64,000 nt of DNA from Pogona vitticeps. Its lineage: Eukaryota > Chordata > Lepidosauria > Squamata > Agamidae. The stretch covers positions 153,361,428-153,425,427 of the forward strand of contig NC_135784.1 in the NCBI RefSeq assembly GCF_051106095.1, given 5' to 3'. The notes below the pieces were generated by a model. It was not told where the DNA came from and made no database searches. It was given only the letters and a program-made list of their open reading frames with translations. The position numbers were made by a program, and so were the translations under genes. Positions 14,201-27,159 of this stretch are shown in pieces (the stretch's first letter is position 1; every line of letters begins with the position of its first letter).

Positions 14201-17200
14201 GTTGTTTGCTGATGCCCCCCCCCCTTTATTTTATTTTTTTGCCTTACAGGGCAGCCTGGTTTTTGTTGTTGGAAAAATAGACGGGATGCTTATTGTTAGT
14301 GGACGCAGACATAATGCTGATGACATCGTGGCCACTGGACTAGCAGTTGAATCCATTAAGACGGTTTACAGAGGAAGGTTTGTCTGTGTCTCGATAGTAG
14401 CAAAAGACTTCACTGGATTATCCTGCTGATCAGTGTTTTTTGAAGGATGATGTTGTTCTAGTGCTCTTTGGGATATGAGTTTGCTGTGTCTTGAATTCTT
14501 CTCAGGAATAACAAGAAAGGGCCATGCCTTTTTATTGAATTCAGGAGAATCTTGAATGAATTAGCAGATGGTCCACCGAGATGCAAATAGACAAGTTGCA
14601 ATGAATTCTGCACCAAAAATATTCGTGCCACAAAGGGTAGGCCCTTTTTTGTCCCTTCAAACAGAAGGCGTAAGTAAAATTTCAAACATAGTTTATCCAA
14701 GGCTGTATACAAAGATAGCTTAGCAGACACAGAGCATTCTTGCTGTGAATTGCACCCTTTTCGTCCAAATGAGATGCTGTTTTATAAGGATAAAATATGC
14801 TAACAAGAAAGGTTATGAAAGTCTGTGAGATGCTTGCTATTAGTCCCTATCTTGCAGCCAGGTTCATCTTCCTACTGTAAAAACTGGATCACACTGCATG
14901 GAAGAAAAGCAAACTTCATCCCAAGAGTGCTTGAATGTGTGGTGTATTCATTCCCAGTCATCTCTGTCAATCCCTTTCACACTTTGCTGAATTCCTACAG
15001 CTCTAAGAGATGAAACAGTTCCGCTTTTGCTTTTCCCATTCAAAACAAAACAAAGCAAAAAACTATACATTCTTTGTAGCTTTTTCCTGGACCATCCTTT
15101 AATCTCTTCTTTCTTGTATTGTCTAATTTCACTGCATCCCTCATAAAGAATGGATTCATCAGCCTCCTTCTGGTCCTTCTCAGTTTCATATGTATGCAGT
15201 TATAAGACTGTTTGGTCTAGTTGCAACACCTATTAAAAAATTAAAATGCAAACAGGTGCTGCAATTTTGTATGCAGTGTTATATAGCACTGTGTCTGTAA
15301 CAAGCATTTACAGTATTTTTGCGTTCAGTTGTATGTCTACAAAGATTGTGTTTTTGTATGTCATTTCTGAGTTGCGAATGGTGTTGCTGAATTTGGAGAA
15401 ATAAGTACAGCTGTTCTTCTGAGCCACATATATTAGTCTAGGAAGTCCAAATTAGGCTGGGTTTGCTTTGAAATGTTGACCAAATGAGATGCTCTTCCAG
15501 TCCCACTCCTTGCAACTGCAGTTGCAAGCCCTGCTTTTGCATCTTATAGGGCATTCATAGTGTCGTTTCTGTGTCCTAACTGGGGCAGTTTTCATCTGAA
15601 GACCTGCCTGATTCCCAGTGGAGGGAGTGGTACAGGGATCACTGTCAGATGTTGGGAGTCTCTGGAGTATGGAGTTAGTGGCCACCTGAAACAGGGACCT
15701 TCACATTTAGGGGCTGAGCTCTTTCAGCCAACACATACGTTTCCTGGCGGAGTTTCTGCTGTTGCCTTTTTGTGGATGCTTGTTGCATGCTTTGGGCTGC
15801 TGTTGTGCCCAATCTAAAGCTTGCCTTGATTTCTCTCTCAGGATTGCAGTGTTCTCTGTGACGGTCTTCTACGATGAAAGGATTGTGGTAGTGGCTGAGC
15901 AGCGCCCTGATGCTTCTGAAGAGGATAGTTTCCAGTGGATGAGTCGGGTGCTACAGGTTGGGACTCACAGCATATACTTCCTTCCTCAGTGGTCTGGCAG
16001 TCATTTAGAAATGGAAGCCGCTACTGTTGGCTCAGAATGTCCTTAAACCTAGGAGACTTGGCCTGTGACATGGCTGGGCTGTCTTGACCAGCCTGAGGCA
16101 AAACGTACATCATGCAAAGACAACCAGCTTCTCTCTTTCAGGTGGCTCTGCATGACTTTAAATCAAACAGGGATTTAGAAGTCAGATACCTCCATGAAAC
16201 AGCCTCTTTTCTCTTATAATTAAGCCCTGAAATCTAGCGCCACCAGCAAAGAGTGTTCTGCATAAATATGTATGATGGTACCTTCTAAAATCTAAGTGGG
16301 ACTTGGTAACATGCAGAATATCTCCATGTCTTACAACTTAAAGACATTTTTGAGAGTAGAATTGGTGGGCACACATGTTTCCATGCACGGTCACTGTTTG
16401 GCAGGGGCAGATCACCCAAACCAAGCCCTTGGCTAACTAAAGGTCCACTGAAGCTTTCCAGATTTTTACATAACACAGTAATTTCATTTATATTTACTCA
16501 GACGTTGGTTCTACTGATAAAAGAGCTTATTCCTGATATGCACAGGATTGCAGCCTTAGTAGTTTTTGTGGCTGAAGAGTCTTTTAAAATTGTAAGAACA
16601 AAGCAAGGAGCCATATGAAGGAGGCCATTGTGTGTTTTGTTAGTGGTATTTTGTGAACATCTGTATGTCAGGTTTTCTCCCAGGGCCAGTTTTAAAATTT
16701 CTCACATGCCCTGGTACATTTTCAGAATAAGGAAACAATTCCACTACACAATAATTGTGCAGTGCTGCTGCACAAGAATGGTGTACGTTTTTACTGAACT
16801 GATGAAACCTCTTTCAGTGCATTTGGGAATGCATTGCTAATACGGTCCCTTGCACCTAGCCTAAGCACCATCACCGCGCCCCCCCCCCTTTGTTTTCCTG
16901 AGGTTAAGGGTGAGAAGCCCTCCTGTGCAAATGAGACTTCATTGATCCCTGGTGTTTTTACTGAACTGGCTGTTCTTCTCATACCTTGTCTGCCAAGCAC
17001 TGGCAACTACTCAACTTGTGTTATGGTAGCCCCACCTGCATCCATGGGTTCAGTATCTGCTGATTCACTTATCTGCTGGCTAAAAATACTAAATTAACCC
17101 TGCCCCCCCCCCAAATACCAATTTATGGTTTTCCAGGGTGTATTTACCAGAACTGGCCACTAGAGCCAAGAGACCATGCAATGCATAGTGTTCGATACTT

Positions 17201-20200
17201 CCTCGTTGTTCAGCATCGTTCAGCTGTCATGTCATCTCTTGTTTTCTTGTTCTTAGGCAATCGACAGCATTCATCAGGTGGGAGTATATTGCCTCGCTCT
17301 TGTTCCAGCCAATACTTTGCCAAAGACACCTCTGGGAGGGATCCATATATCTCAGACCAAACAATATTTCCTAGAGGGGTCGCTGCACCCGTGCAACATT
17401 CTCATGTGCCCACACACATGTGTAACCAATTTGCCAAAACCCAGGCAAAAACAACCAGGTAATTGCATAAGAAACCATAGAAGAACAATAAACCTTGTAA
17501 AGTGCAAGCGCGGGTGCGCGCACACACACGCACAAATATGAATTGAGAGTTTACTCTTGTAGTTGGTGGAAAATCTATTACTGAAATTATTCATCAGATG
17601 TTGCCTTATAAGATCTTTCCAAGTAGTTTTCTTGAAATAACAAAGTTTATTTGGGATAAAAAGAAATGGCATTGAACTATTGTGGGGGGGGGGAAGTCCC
17701 TCAATAAATCTGAAATAATTTCTTTTAATGAGATACAGTTTTAAAACTTGCAGTACTTAGCCCCTGCTTATTTTACTGCCATCTGTTTATCGGTAATCAC
17801 TATATTTGGGACAGTATCCTTGGGGTTATAAGAAAAATCAGATTTCCTCTTCTGGAGAAGCAGGCAGGGCGCCAGCCTTGGAAAGGGGAACCCAATGTGA
17901 TGCCTCTGCTCCTTTCAAAATATGATTGGAACTCACCCCCTCTGTGCTCCATCATAGGAGAAAAGGAAAGGGTGGTGTGGTGGTAATGAGCTTTCTTCCT
18001 TTAGCTTGCAAAGGAAGGGAAATAGTTTAAAATAACAATAGCAGGGCTCAGCCCTGTGAATTCTCCATATCTGGCACTCTTGTTTTCTGTAACTGCTGGC
18101 TTCCCTCCCAAAAAAGTATTCTGATCTCCTCCCCTTTGTTCCAGTCCCTGATAAGGACTGGCTGTGCACATAAGCTTTCTTAATTCCTGCTCAAAAAATA
18201 TCCCTGGAGTACGTTATTTAAAACAACCCCCTGGCAGATATCCCTTGATAACAGGCTGATTTTTCCCCCTTTCATGGACAGCATTCTCTTAACGAGTCCA
18301 CACACCCCCTTGCATTGAGCAGCAGGTTGGACTCGATGGCCTTACAGGCCCCCTTCCAAATTCATGACTCTATGATTTAACCACTCAGCTTCGCTGCTCA
18401 AGGTTTCCCAAATGCTGTCTTATAAAACCTGCTTCCTGCAGCATTGACTTGTTCTTTCTGTCAGTTTCTTAGCCTTGGTCTCGGAAAGGCTTTCAGTCAA
18501 ATGGGTTCTCGTGCCTTCAGAACATGCTGTCAGAATTCCCTTGCCCTCCTCAGGAGTCCCGTGCTTGGCCCCGTTCCTTTTCCCTCTTAACTCTGGGCTG
18601 TGCGAGGTCTTCTCCTTCACCTTGCGCTTGCCCCTTGGTGTCCTCTCAACAGGCGTCGGTCCTGCCTCTGTGATGGTGGGAAACCTGGTGGCAGGGAAGC
18701 GGATCGCACAAGCCTCCGGGAGGGACCTTGGACAGATAGAAGAGAATGACCTGGTGAGAAAGGTGAGTGTCTGGGGCACGTTGCCCAAGCTTGGCACTTT
18801 TGCCCCTCAGCCCCGCTGAGGGCAAGACCGCTCCGGCTCTCCTGGTCCTCCCCTCACAATGGAGCAGGACCAGGGATTCCTTTTCTCCTTTCACGGATGG
18901 CATTCTCTTAGAGGAGCAGGTAGGCCCTCGTGGGAGTCCCATGCTTGCCATGGGCAGAGCTGAAGCCCGTGGCAGATGGGGCCAGACCCCAAAGTGGGCA
19001 AGATATTCCTGTTATACACACTCTTTTCCCACCTCCCTCCCTCCCTGCCTGCCTAATGAGGCCATTCTGGCAAGAAGAAATCTTTCCTTCCTCTGTGTTC
19101 TGATCCGATCGCTTTCCAAGGGCTTTAGAATTAGGCAGAGGACTGCATGTCTCCAGGGCCTACAGTAGTGAGAAACCTCTGTTTCCAGAGAGATGTGTAT
19201 AATCATGAGGAGATTATTAGGGTCATAGGTAGTCCAGGAAAAGTGCAGTCCGGGCACTTGAACTCAGTTCTCTTGCAAACCCTGTTTCCTTGCTTCTTTG
19301 CATTTTACATTGCACTGAACAAAGGGGGGGGGGTTTGGGCATCGTCCCAGTTCCTGTGCACACCCTTCCGCTCCCTTAAGCTCCTTAAATCAGGATTCCT
19401 GCCTTTTCTGTTTCTTGCAAGCACTTACGAGACTGTCAATAAATGAGGATCTGAGGGAGCTGTAGGGTCTGTTGGCCATCTCATGCCTGCCTGCCTGTTG
19501 CTTCCTTGTTATGCTTGCTCTCCTTCAAATAAGCCTGGGCTGATTTCCTGGAAATGTCCTTTGTCTCTGTCTTGGTCCTGCAGTATCACAAGGGCGCTAC
19601 TTATTGCTTCTTCTCTTTGCAGCATCAGTTCCTGTCCGAGGTGCTTCAGTGGAGAGCCCAAGCCACTCCCGAACACATGCTTTTCCTCCTGCTCAATGCT
19701 AAGGTACAGATGGGGCCTTGTTGTCTTCCAAGTGTATCTTGTGTTCCCAAGGGTATAGGAACACAGGTAAAGTTACCATCCACATCCGTATACAATTGCA
19801 GGGATATGTATCAGTTCAGTACGGCTTTAGAATCCTTCCTTGGACTGCACTCAACAGCCAAGTGTGCCCGGTGGATTTGTGTTGCTTCCACTTTCAAGAG
19901 GCAGAGAGAGACCAAGCTGAGAGAACATGCTTTGTCCATGTTTGGCTGCCTTGAGTGGCTGAGCAGGGCTTGGAATTGGCAGTTGGTGGCCACCAGTATC
20001 CAGCTTGGCACACTGGCTCATTCCCATTTCAGCTCCGATGGCTTCCCATCCCCTTTCACACATAACAGTCACCTCGCAGCATACCTGGCCAAACGATGGC
20101 GCTGTGTTAACAGAAGCACAGCTCCCCCCCCTTCCCAAAGAGGGTCCTTGCACAGGACAGTTTGAGTGAGCCGAGACAGGAAGCAAGCGAGACTTCAGGA

Positions 20201-23200
20201 AGGCCTCAGCGTTTGCCCAAGTTTTTCCAGAGTGTTCCTTTGAGACACCACAGATTTGTTGAGCAGGCGTTTCTTTTCTGTCTCTTCAAGGGGGCCCCCG
20301 TTTGTACAGCCACCTGCCTGCAGCTGCACAAGCGAGCCGAACGAATCGCATCGATTCTATATGAAAAGGGACACCTCAATGCTGGTGATAATGTGGTGCT
20401 GCTCTATCCTCCTGGTAAGAATTGTAGGGGGTGCGGGGGTGGTGGTGGGGAAGAATGGTGGGGGAACGTTGAGAGCCTTCCTTGTCCCTTGGACTGTAGT
20501 AGGGATATACAATGCAGAACACTGATATAATAATAACAATCCAAATTGTAGAGCTGGAAGGGGCCCTGCCAAGGAAGCACAGCGGGGAATCGAACTCCCA
20601 ACCTCTGGCTTTGCTGCCAGAGACCTAGACCACTGAGCTATCCAATATGTCAGACTCACATTCAAGGGAGATTGTGTTATAAGCTGCCACTGGATGGCGA
20701 CAGAGAGGCAGAGGCGGTTTATTCATCTACCACTGCACTGAGGCACGTCAAAGCTTTCTCACCACAAGGAAAAAACAAACTCTTGTTTCATTTTCCTCAA
20801 TTTGTAATTGAAACTTTAAAGTGCTGAAACTTAGAAGTATGGTCATAATACAGTATAAGGGTTATATTGGAAGACCTTTGATCCTGTTTATCATTATCTC
20901 TTGGTGTAATAGGCAGTGTCAAAGTATATTATTCATTATTCTTATGATCACCATCTGCTGGAGTGATAGGCAACTGCATGGTGTATTTGACACTACTTTG
21001 ATGCTTTCTTTGTATTTTGGGGTAATAAAAAATAAGCAAAAAGCAAAATATCATCATACATGTATTATGTAATCCCATAGAATTTTCCTCTCTTGTATGT
21101 TCTTTGCCATTTAAGGCTCAAGAATTTTAAAAAATTTTTGCCCGGGGGAAGCTTCTCACTCACTAGATGGCGTGCTCTTCCTTCCAAGGTTATCAGTGTG
21201 TGTGTGGGGGGGTCTTAAAAATACCTATGGCAGAGAGAGTTTGTCCTTGTGGTGATGGTAGGGCAGCATCAACTACACACGTCATGTTACACTGCTGATT
21301 CTGTCGCGAACTGTGTACTAATCTCATTCTTCCTTTGCTGAACCTTTTTTTTGGGGGGGGGGCTGTCCTGAAAGTGAGAGTGTTTCTCAAGATTTGCGCC
21401 TCTCTTGGGGCATTTACAGCAAAGGAAGGAGGCTGATGGGGGCAAAGGAGGCTCACGGCTGTTTCTCTGCTTTTTTGCCCTTGTCTCCGTGCAGGCATTG
21501 AACTCATTGCAGCCTTTTATGGCTGCCTGTATGCCGGCTGCATCCCTGTGACCGTCCGGCCTCCGCACGCTCAGAATCTCACGGCCACTTTGCCCACCGT
21601 GCGGATGATTGTAGACGTGAGTAGCAAAGAACCTCAGAGCGGCTGGGTCACGTCTTGATCAGTAAAGGAGGCATTGATTTGTTGGGTCACTGTTATGTAC
21701 GTAGCTGCTGTTCTTTGAATATCAGCTGGTAGGGAGGAGCGCGGACATGTTGTGGCACACTGCTTTCAGTAATGTTTATTTAATTCATTTTTTATTTGTT
21801 TAAGATATTTTTACCCCGCCTTTCTCCTTAAAAAGGACCCAAAGTAGCTTACATCATTGAAAGACAATATTTGAAGTTGAAAATAATGAGTATACCATGG
21901 TGGTTTATCTCATTAAAAGACAACATTTAAAGCTCAGGACAATGACCATAAAAAGTCAGCTTACATCATTAAAAGAAAATATTAAAGCTAAAAACAATAA
22001 ATGTACAAATATTAAAAAGGAACAATTACCACTCAGAGAAATAGTAAACACAAATAGTTTTAAAAACCCAAAGTAGTAATGCATTACAATCCATCTAATT
22101 TAGTTGTTAGTGAAACATAGTTACTTCACTAACACTGAAACAGTGTAAAAACATCCTGTTGCTGGCTTACAGCTCATAAAACATTAAATGTGTGAAAGCA
22201 TTTACTCTTCCGCTTTCCATGTCAGGATGTGGGCTCACTTTTTTTCATAATGACATCACAGCAGCGACTTGCAAACTTTTCCCACTGTCCTTCAGTCACA
22301 AATGGAACAAAGAATTAATTACATTCTAGTTGGATATGAACCAAAACCAACATTGTGTGTTTAATAAGACTGAATGTGGTGGTTTCATACATCAGTAGTT
22401 GGAAAATAGGTATGACCTTGCAGTTGTCGCACTGTCTTGCATGTATTTTATGATGTTGAATTTACTGGATGCTTTCCTGATTGTTTGCTTTTTAATCTCT
22501 GTGAATAGACTAGGTAGCTTATTTGATATTAGGTGACAAAATGTGAGCTAGGATACAAAATATCACACATTCTTTTCACTGGGAAGCTCTCCCTATGAGA
22601 GATGTCTCCATTCTCTCTAAGTAATAAGGTGTTGTTTTTACACAAAACGTATCAGTTTACAATGACTTCAGTCCACAGTTATGAATAAAGGAAAGATAAC
22701 TGTGTACCCTAAAATTAGTCGTCATACAAATTTTCACCATCTCAGAACTAAAGTCTTAGTTACTATAGATGGAGAGTTCACACACATCAATGAACACAAG
22801 TCTGTTTTTATGCACACATATTTTGGTCTTTGTACAATTGCAGGCTAAGTAGATGGAGCGTGGCCTGAGATACTGTCAGACCCTCCATCCAGTATACGAG
22901 TCATAAAATACGAGGCATCAGATATATGATTAAGAGTGTGAAATCTGGGATATGGAATTCCAATTTGCACAAGTCCCACCCAGTAAGGTCACTTCATGAA
23001 CTTACTGGGGAAGAATTAGTTGAACTGCAGTCTGTCAGCATTGCCTCCCTTGACTCCTTCTCTAATATGTAGCAATTGAGTGATGGGGCAGAATTGTGTT
23101 AAAGAAGACTGAAATCATGTTTATGAAATACTTTACACTCTCTCATATATATGTATTACCAAGTTTACACTTGGTATTAGCGAAGGAGACAAGGGAGGCA

Positions 23201-23220
23201 ATGCTGACAGACTGCAGTTC

Positions 23221-23273
<53 letters not shown>

Positions 23274-26200
23274 ATATATGCTCTGATACACACACACACA
23301 CACACACACACAGCCATCAAATATAGCCATTTTTAAAAGTTCTTGAGCTCTGTCTCATATTAGCTGTTTCTTTCTTCTTTGCACCCTAACAACAGTTATT
23401 TATTTGGATGCCTTTTAGGTCAGCAAAGCTGCCTGTATTCTCACAAGTCAGATCTTGATGAGACTGCTGAGATCTAGAGAGGCGGCAACTGCTGTTGATG
23501 TGAAAACCTGGCCCACCATCATTGACACAGGTAACAGAGCCTAATGGACCTTCTAAAAACCAGCCTTTTTTGGCCATGGCCATAAACGCCATAGGAAAGA
23601 AATACAGGCTGAATTAGGATTGTATAAGCCACATAACAAAACTTACAAGGTGGGGTGTGAACAATTGTTTCCCGTATGTGGCCCCCTTGATATGTACCAG
23701 GGCCTCCCAGGTGGTCATATGGCCCCATGTAGAGATTAGCTGATAAACCACTGCCAGGATCTTCCAGACAGCTGTGAATCACCTGTTCAGGTTAGGCTGA
23801 CTCCTGTTGTTTAAATTAAGCCAAACCATAACTTTCGGTCCATTCTTTCCTGCTGAACAAAGTGTCCCCTCCTTGATCCTCCAGGGGGAGGGGCCCATGG
23901 CATCCACCCCCCAAAATCATGGTGGGGACAGTTTGTTTATCAGGGAGGAACAGACTGAACATTACAGTTTCGCTTACACTAAGGAACAGGATTTCAACCA
24001 TAGTCATAGTCAATTTCTCATTAAGACCATAATAAAATTGGTGGGTGTCAGTGGACAATAATGAAAACATTTTTGAATTCACCAAGACTGAGTGAGAATC
24101 TTCAAAAGAAACATCCAAATGTTTGTCACATACTAGCAAGTTCCTGAGATGATGATGGCAGGACTTGGTTGCTTGCCAGTATTTCCATGCTATGTGTTGC
24201 ACGAACGTCTGCTTACATAAAATGAATAGAACAAGTCATGAAACAAGATGAGTCTTTGAGTCCTCACTTTGCTGTTATGCCATATCTGCAATATGTGCAC
24301 CCTCATGAGCCCATTGTGAATAATCTTAAAAGTGAGCAGACCGGGTGCCCAGGTAGATGTGGGCTTTCCCTTCATCTCTTAGGCAGAGTGTTCTTGTTGC
24401 TTTGTTTGAAAAGATGTAGTCAGCCCCCAGCTGTAATTTATCTTTGAAAATGCATTGCAGTTGCTCCCAACATCTAGTCCTCCTTCACTCCCCATTCACG
24501 AAATATTATGAACAATTTTCTTTTTTTACTTGCTCCAGATGACTTGCCCCGGAAGCGGCTACCTCAGGTCTACAAACCACCAACTCCAGAAATGTTAGCA
24601 TACCTGGATTTTAGTGTTTCCACAACAGGGATGCTTACAGGAGTAAAGGTAATACAGCTTTTCCCCAGTCAATATCTGTGTACCTCTGCTGTCGACTTAA
24701 CCACATTAATTCAGTTTTAATTTTTGAAAATAATCATCACTGGATTGGGGAAACTAAGAGCATTGATTTGGAGTACCTCTCTCAGGTAGCTGCAGGTTGA
24801 TAGGTAGCTTTATTTTGTGAACCATCCAGAGATATTTGTGGGTGATATTGGTCTGCCTCTTGAGCCCTTGAGGATGATAACTCTTTCCTGCTTTTTTTTT
24901 TACAAGGGAGTGTGAGGATGAACATGGTGATAGCATGGGGTTTGTGATACTGCTGTGAAGAAAGTAGCATAAATGTCTTCTGTATTGACTTACTCTGAGC
25001 ATGTGTTCCTGAACCAGTGAAGCAGCTGACCTAGTGCTTTAAATATCAATGTTACAGTGGTACCTCGCTAGACGACGACCCCGCTAAACAACGAATATGC
25101 ATAATGATGATGTTTTGCGATCGCTATAGCGATTCGCAAAACTGATTTCAATGGCCAATTTTTGCTGGATGTTGATTTGGTCTGTGCTTCGCGGACCGTT
25201 TGTTCACAAGACGACGATTCTACAGCTGATCGTTGGCTTCGCAAAATGGCTGCCGTGTGTTTTCCAGACCCCTTCACAGGACAGCCATTTTTACAGCTGA
25301 TCGGCACTAGCAAAATGGCTTCCCTATGGGCGATCTTCGTTGAACGACGAGGTATTTTCCCCATTGGAATGCATTAAACGGGTTTCAGTGCATTCCAATG
25401 GGGAATCGCATTTCGCATGATGATGATTTAGCTAAACAGCAATTTTCACAGAATGAATTATTGTCGTCATGTGGAGCACCACTGTAGCTGCTCCTAGCGG
25501 TTGTAATGTGGCATCTCATGGTGATTCTTTTGAGTTCTTCCTCTTTCAATGCCACCTGTCTTTCTCTCTCCCTGCTCCCTTCAGATGTCCCATGCAGCAG
25601 TCAGTGCCCTCTGTAGAGCCATAAAACTCCAGTGTGAATTGTACTCCACGCGGCAGATCGCCATCTGTCTAGATCCCTATTGTGGGCTTGGCTTTGCACT
25701 TTGGTGCCTTTGCAGGTAAGACCCAAAATGTAATTAGAAGACCAAGTACATTTGCAAAGGGCAGCTTCTTGACTGGTGTAAACCAGAGCACTGGTCCTGG
25801 GCTCTTGAAGGGTCTGATTGCAACATCCAGGGGTTGGAACGTTTCTGTGCATGTGACATAAATCTGATTTAAATGAAGCAGAAATCAAAGCTCATTGTCT
25901 CTCAATGAGTCTGAAATGTTCACAAGCTAGATATAGAGCATTTCCCTTTTAATTACAACTGGAAATATTTAAGAGTTCTGTTTTTGGACTACAACTCCCA
26001 GAAGTCCCCAGGCAATTTGTTCAGTTGCGGATCTGCTTTATAACACTTCTGCTTATAAAGATAACTAGAGGCTTTTGCTTTCTATGAATCTTTGCACAGG
26101 GTTGGATGGGGAGACCTTTGGACCTCCAGACTACATCTCCCACCATTCCTTATCATTTGCTATACTGGCTGGGGCCTCTGGGAGTTGAGGTCTGAAACAT

Positions 26201-27081
26201 GTCTTGACATAGGTCTACCCAGTCAAAGTATTCTATGCATATGATATTCTACATGTGAACTCTTTGTGAAACATTATTATAATGTCTGCTAGCAAAAAAT
26301 ATAGTCTCTAGCTGTTCATAAGCGGTTCCAAGCCTGGAACCTGCTTTTGTAACTCTTGAGCTCCAAAAGGGTGTGATTGACCAATGTGCAACATCTGTCC
26401 CTTGCCAGCACTGCAACTGATGGAGACCCAGAAAAGTCTAGGCAATACTTGGGTCAGATAAAATGTGGTCAAAGAACCCATGGAGCCATATGCGCTGGTA
26501 AATCAAAACATTGGTCTCATAACCAGCCATACATTCTGCTGCAGATTCACACCTCCCAGCAAAGAATGGTGGAGCATCAGGGTCTGTTGTACAGCCCCTT
26601 GGCTGGGTGTTGCCTTGTATTATAGCCAGCGTCCCTGGGAACTGCTTCGTTTCAAATGCTGGCAGGGCATGAGTGTGCATAGAAGTGGTTGGCAAGGGGT
26701 GGGTCACTGTCAGGAGAGCAGGTTTGTGGATTGCTCTGCTGCTTTGTGCAGCTAGTAAAGTCCAATATGTGGTCAGAAGCCAATTGTAATTTAGTGTATC
26801 AGGAAAGCAAGGTGTCCCCAGGAACTGATATGGTGTCTTATCCGTGAATTTTTTTGGCAGTGTGTATTCTGGTCACCAGTCCATCTTAATTCCTCCTATG
26901 GAGTTGGAATCCAATCTTTTCCTGTGGCTCTCCACTGTAAGCCAGTATAAAATCCGAGATACTTTCTGTTCCTATTCAGTCATGGACATGTGTACAAAAG
27001 GTCTTGGAAATCAGGTTGATGTATTAAAGGTAAGAAGCTTAGGCTTGTTTTGTGTGTATTGGTGTGGGCTGTTTTCCTTTT

Positions 27082-27159
<78 letters not shown>

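Noticed and set aside
19554-20165. 203-codon plus-strand open frame
   Set aside because: It runs through exon 12 and adjacent intron in a frame that is not the DIP2B frame. It shows no family features.
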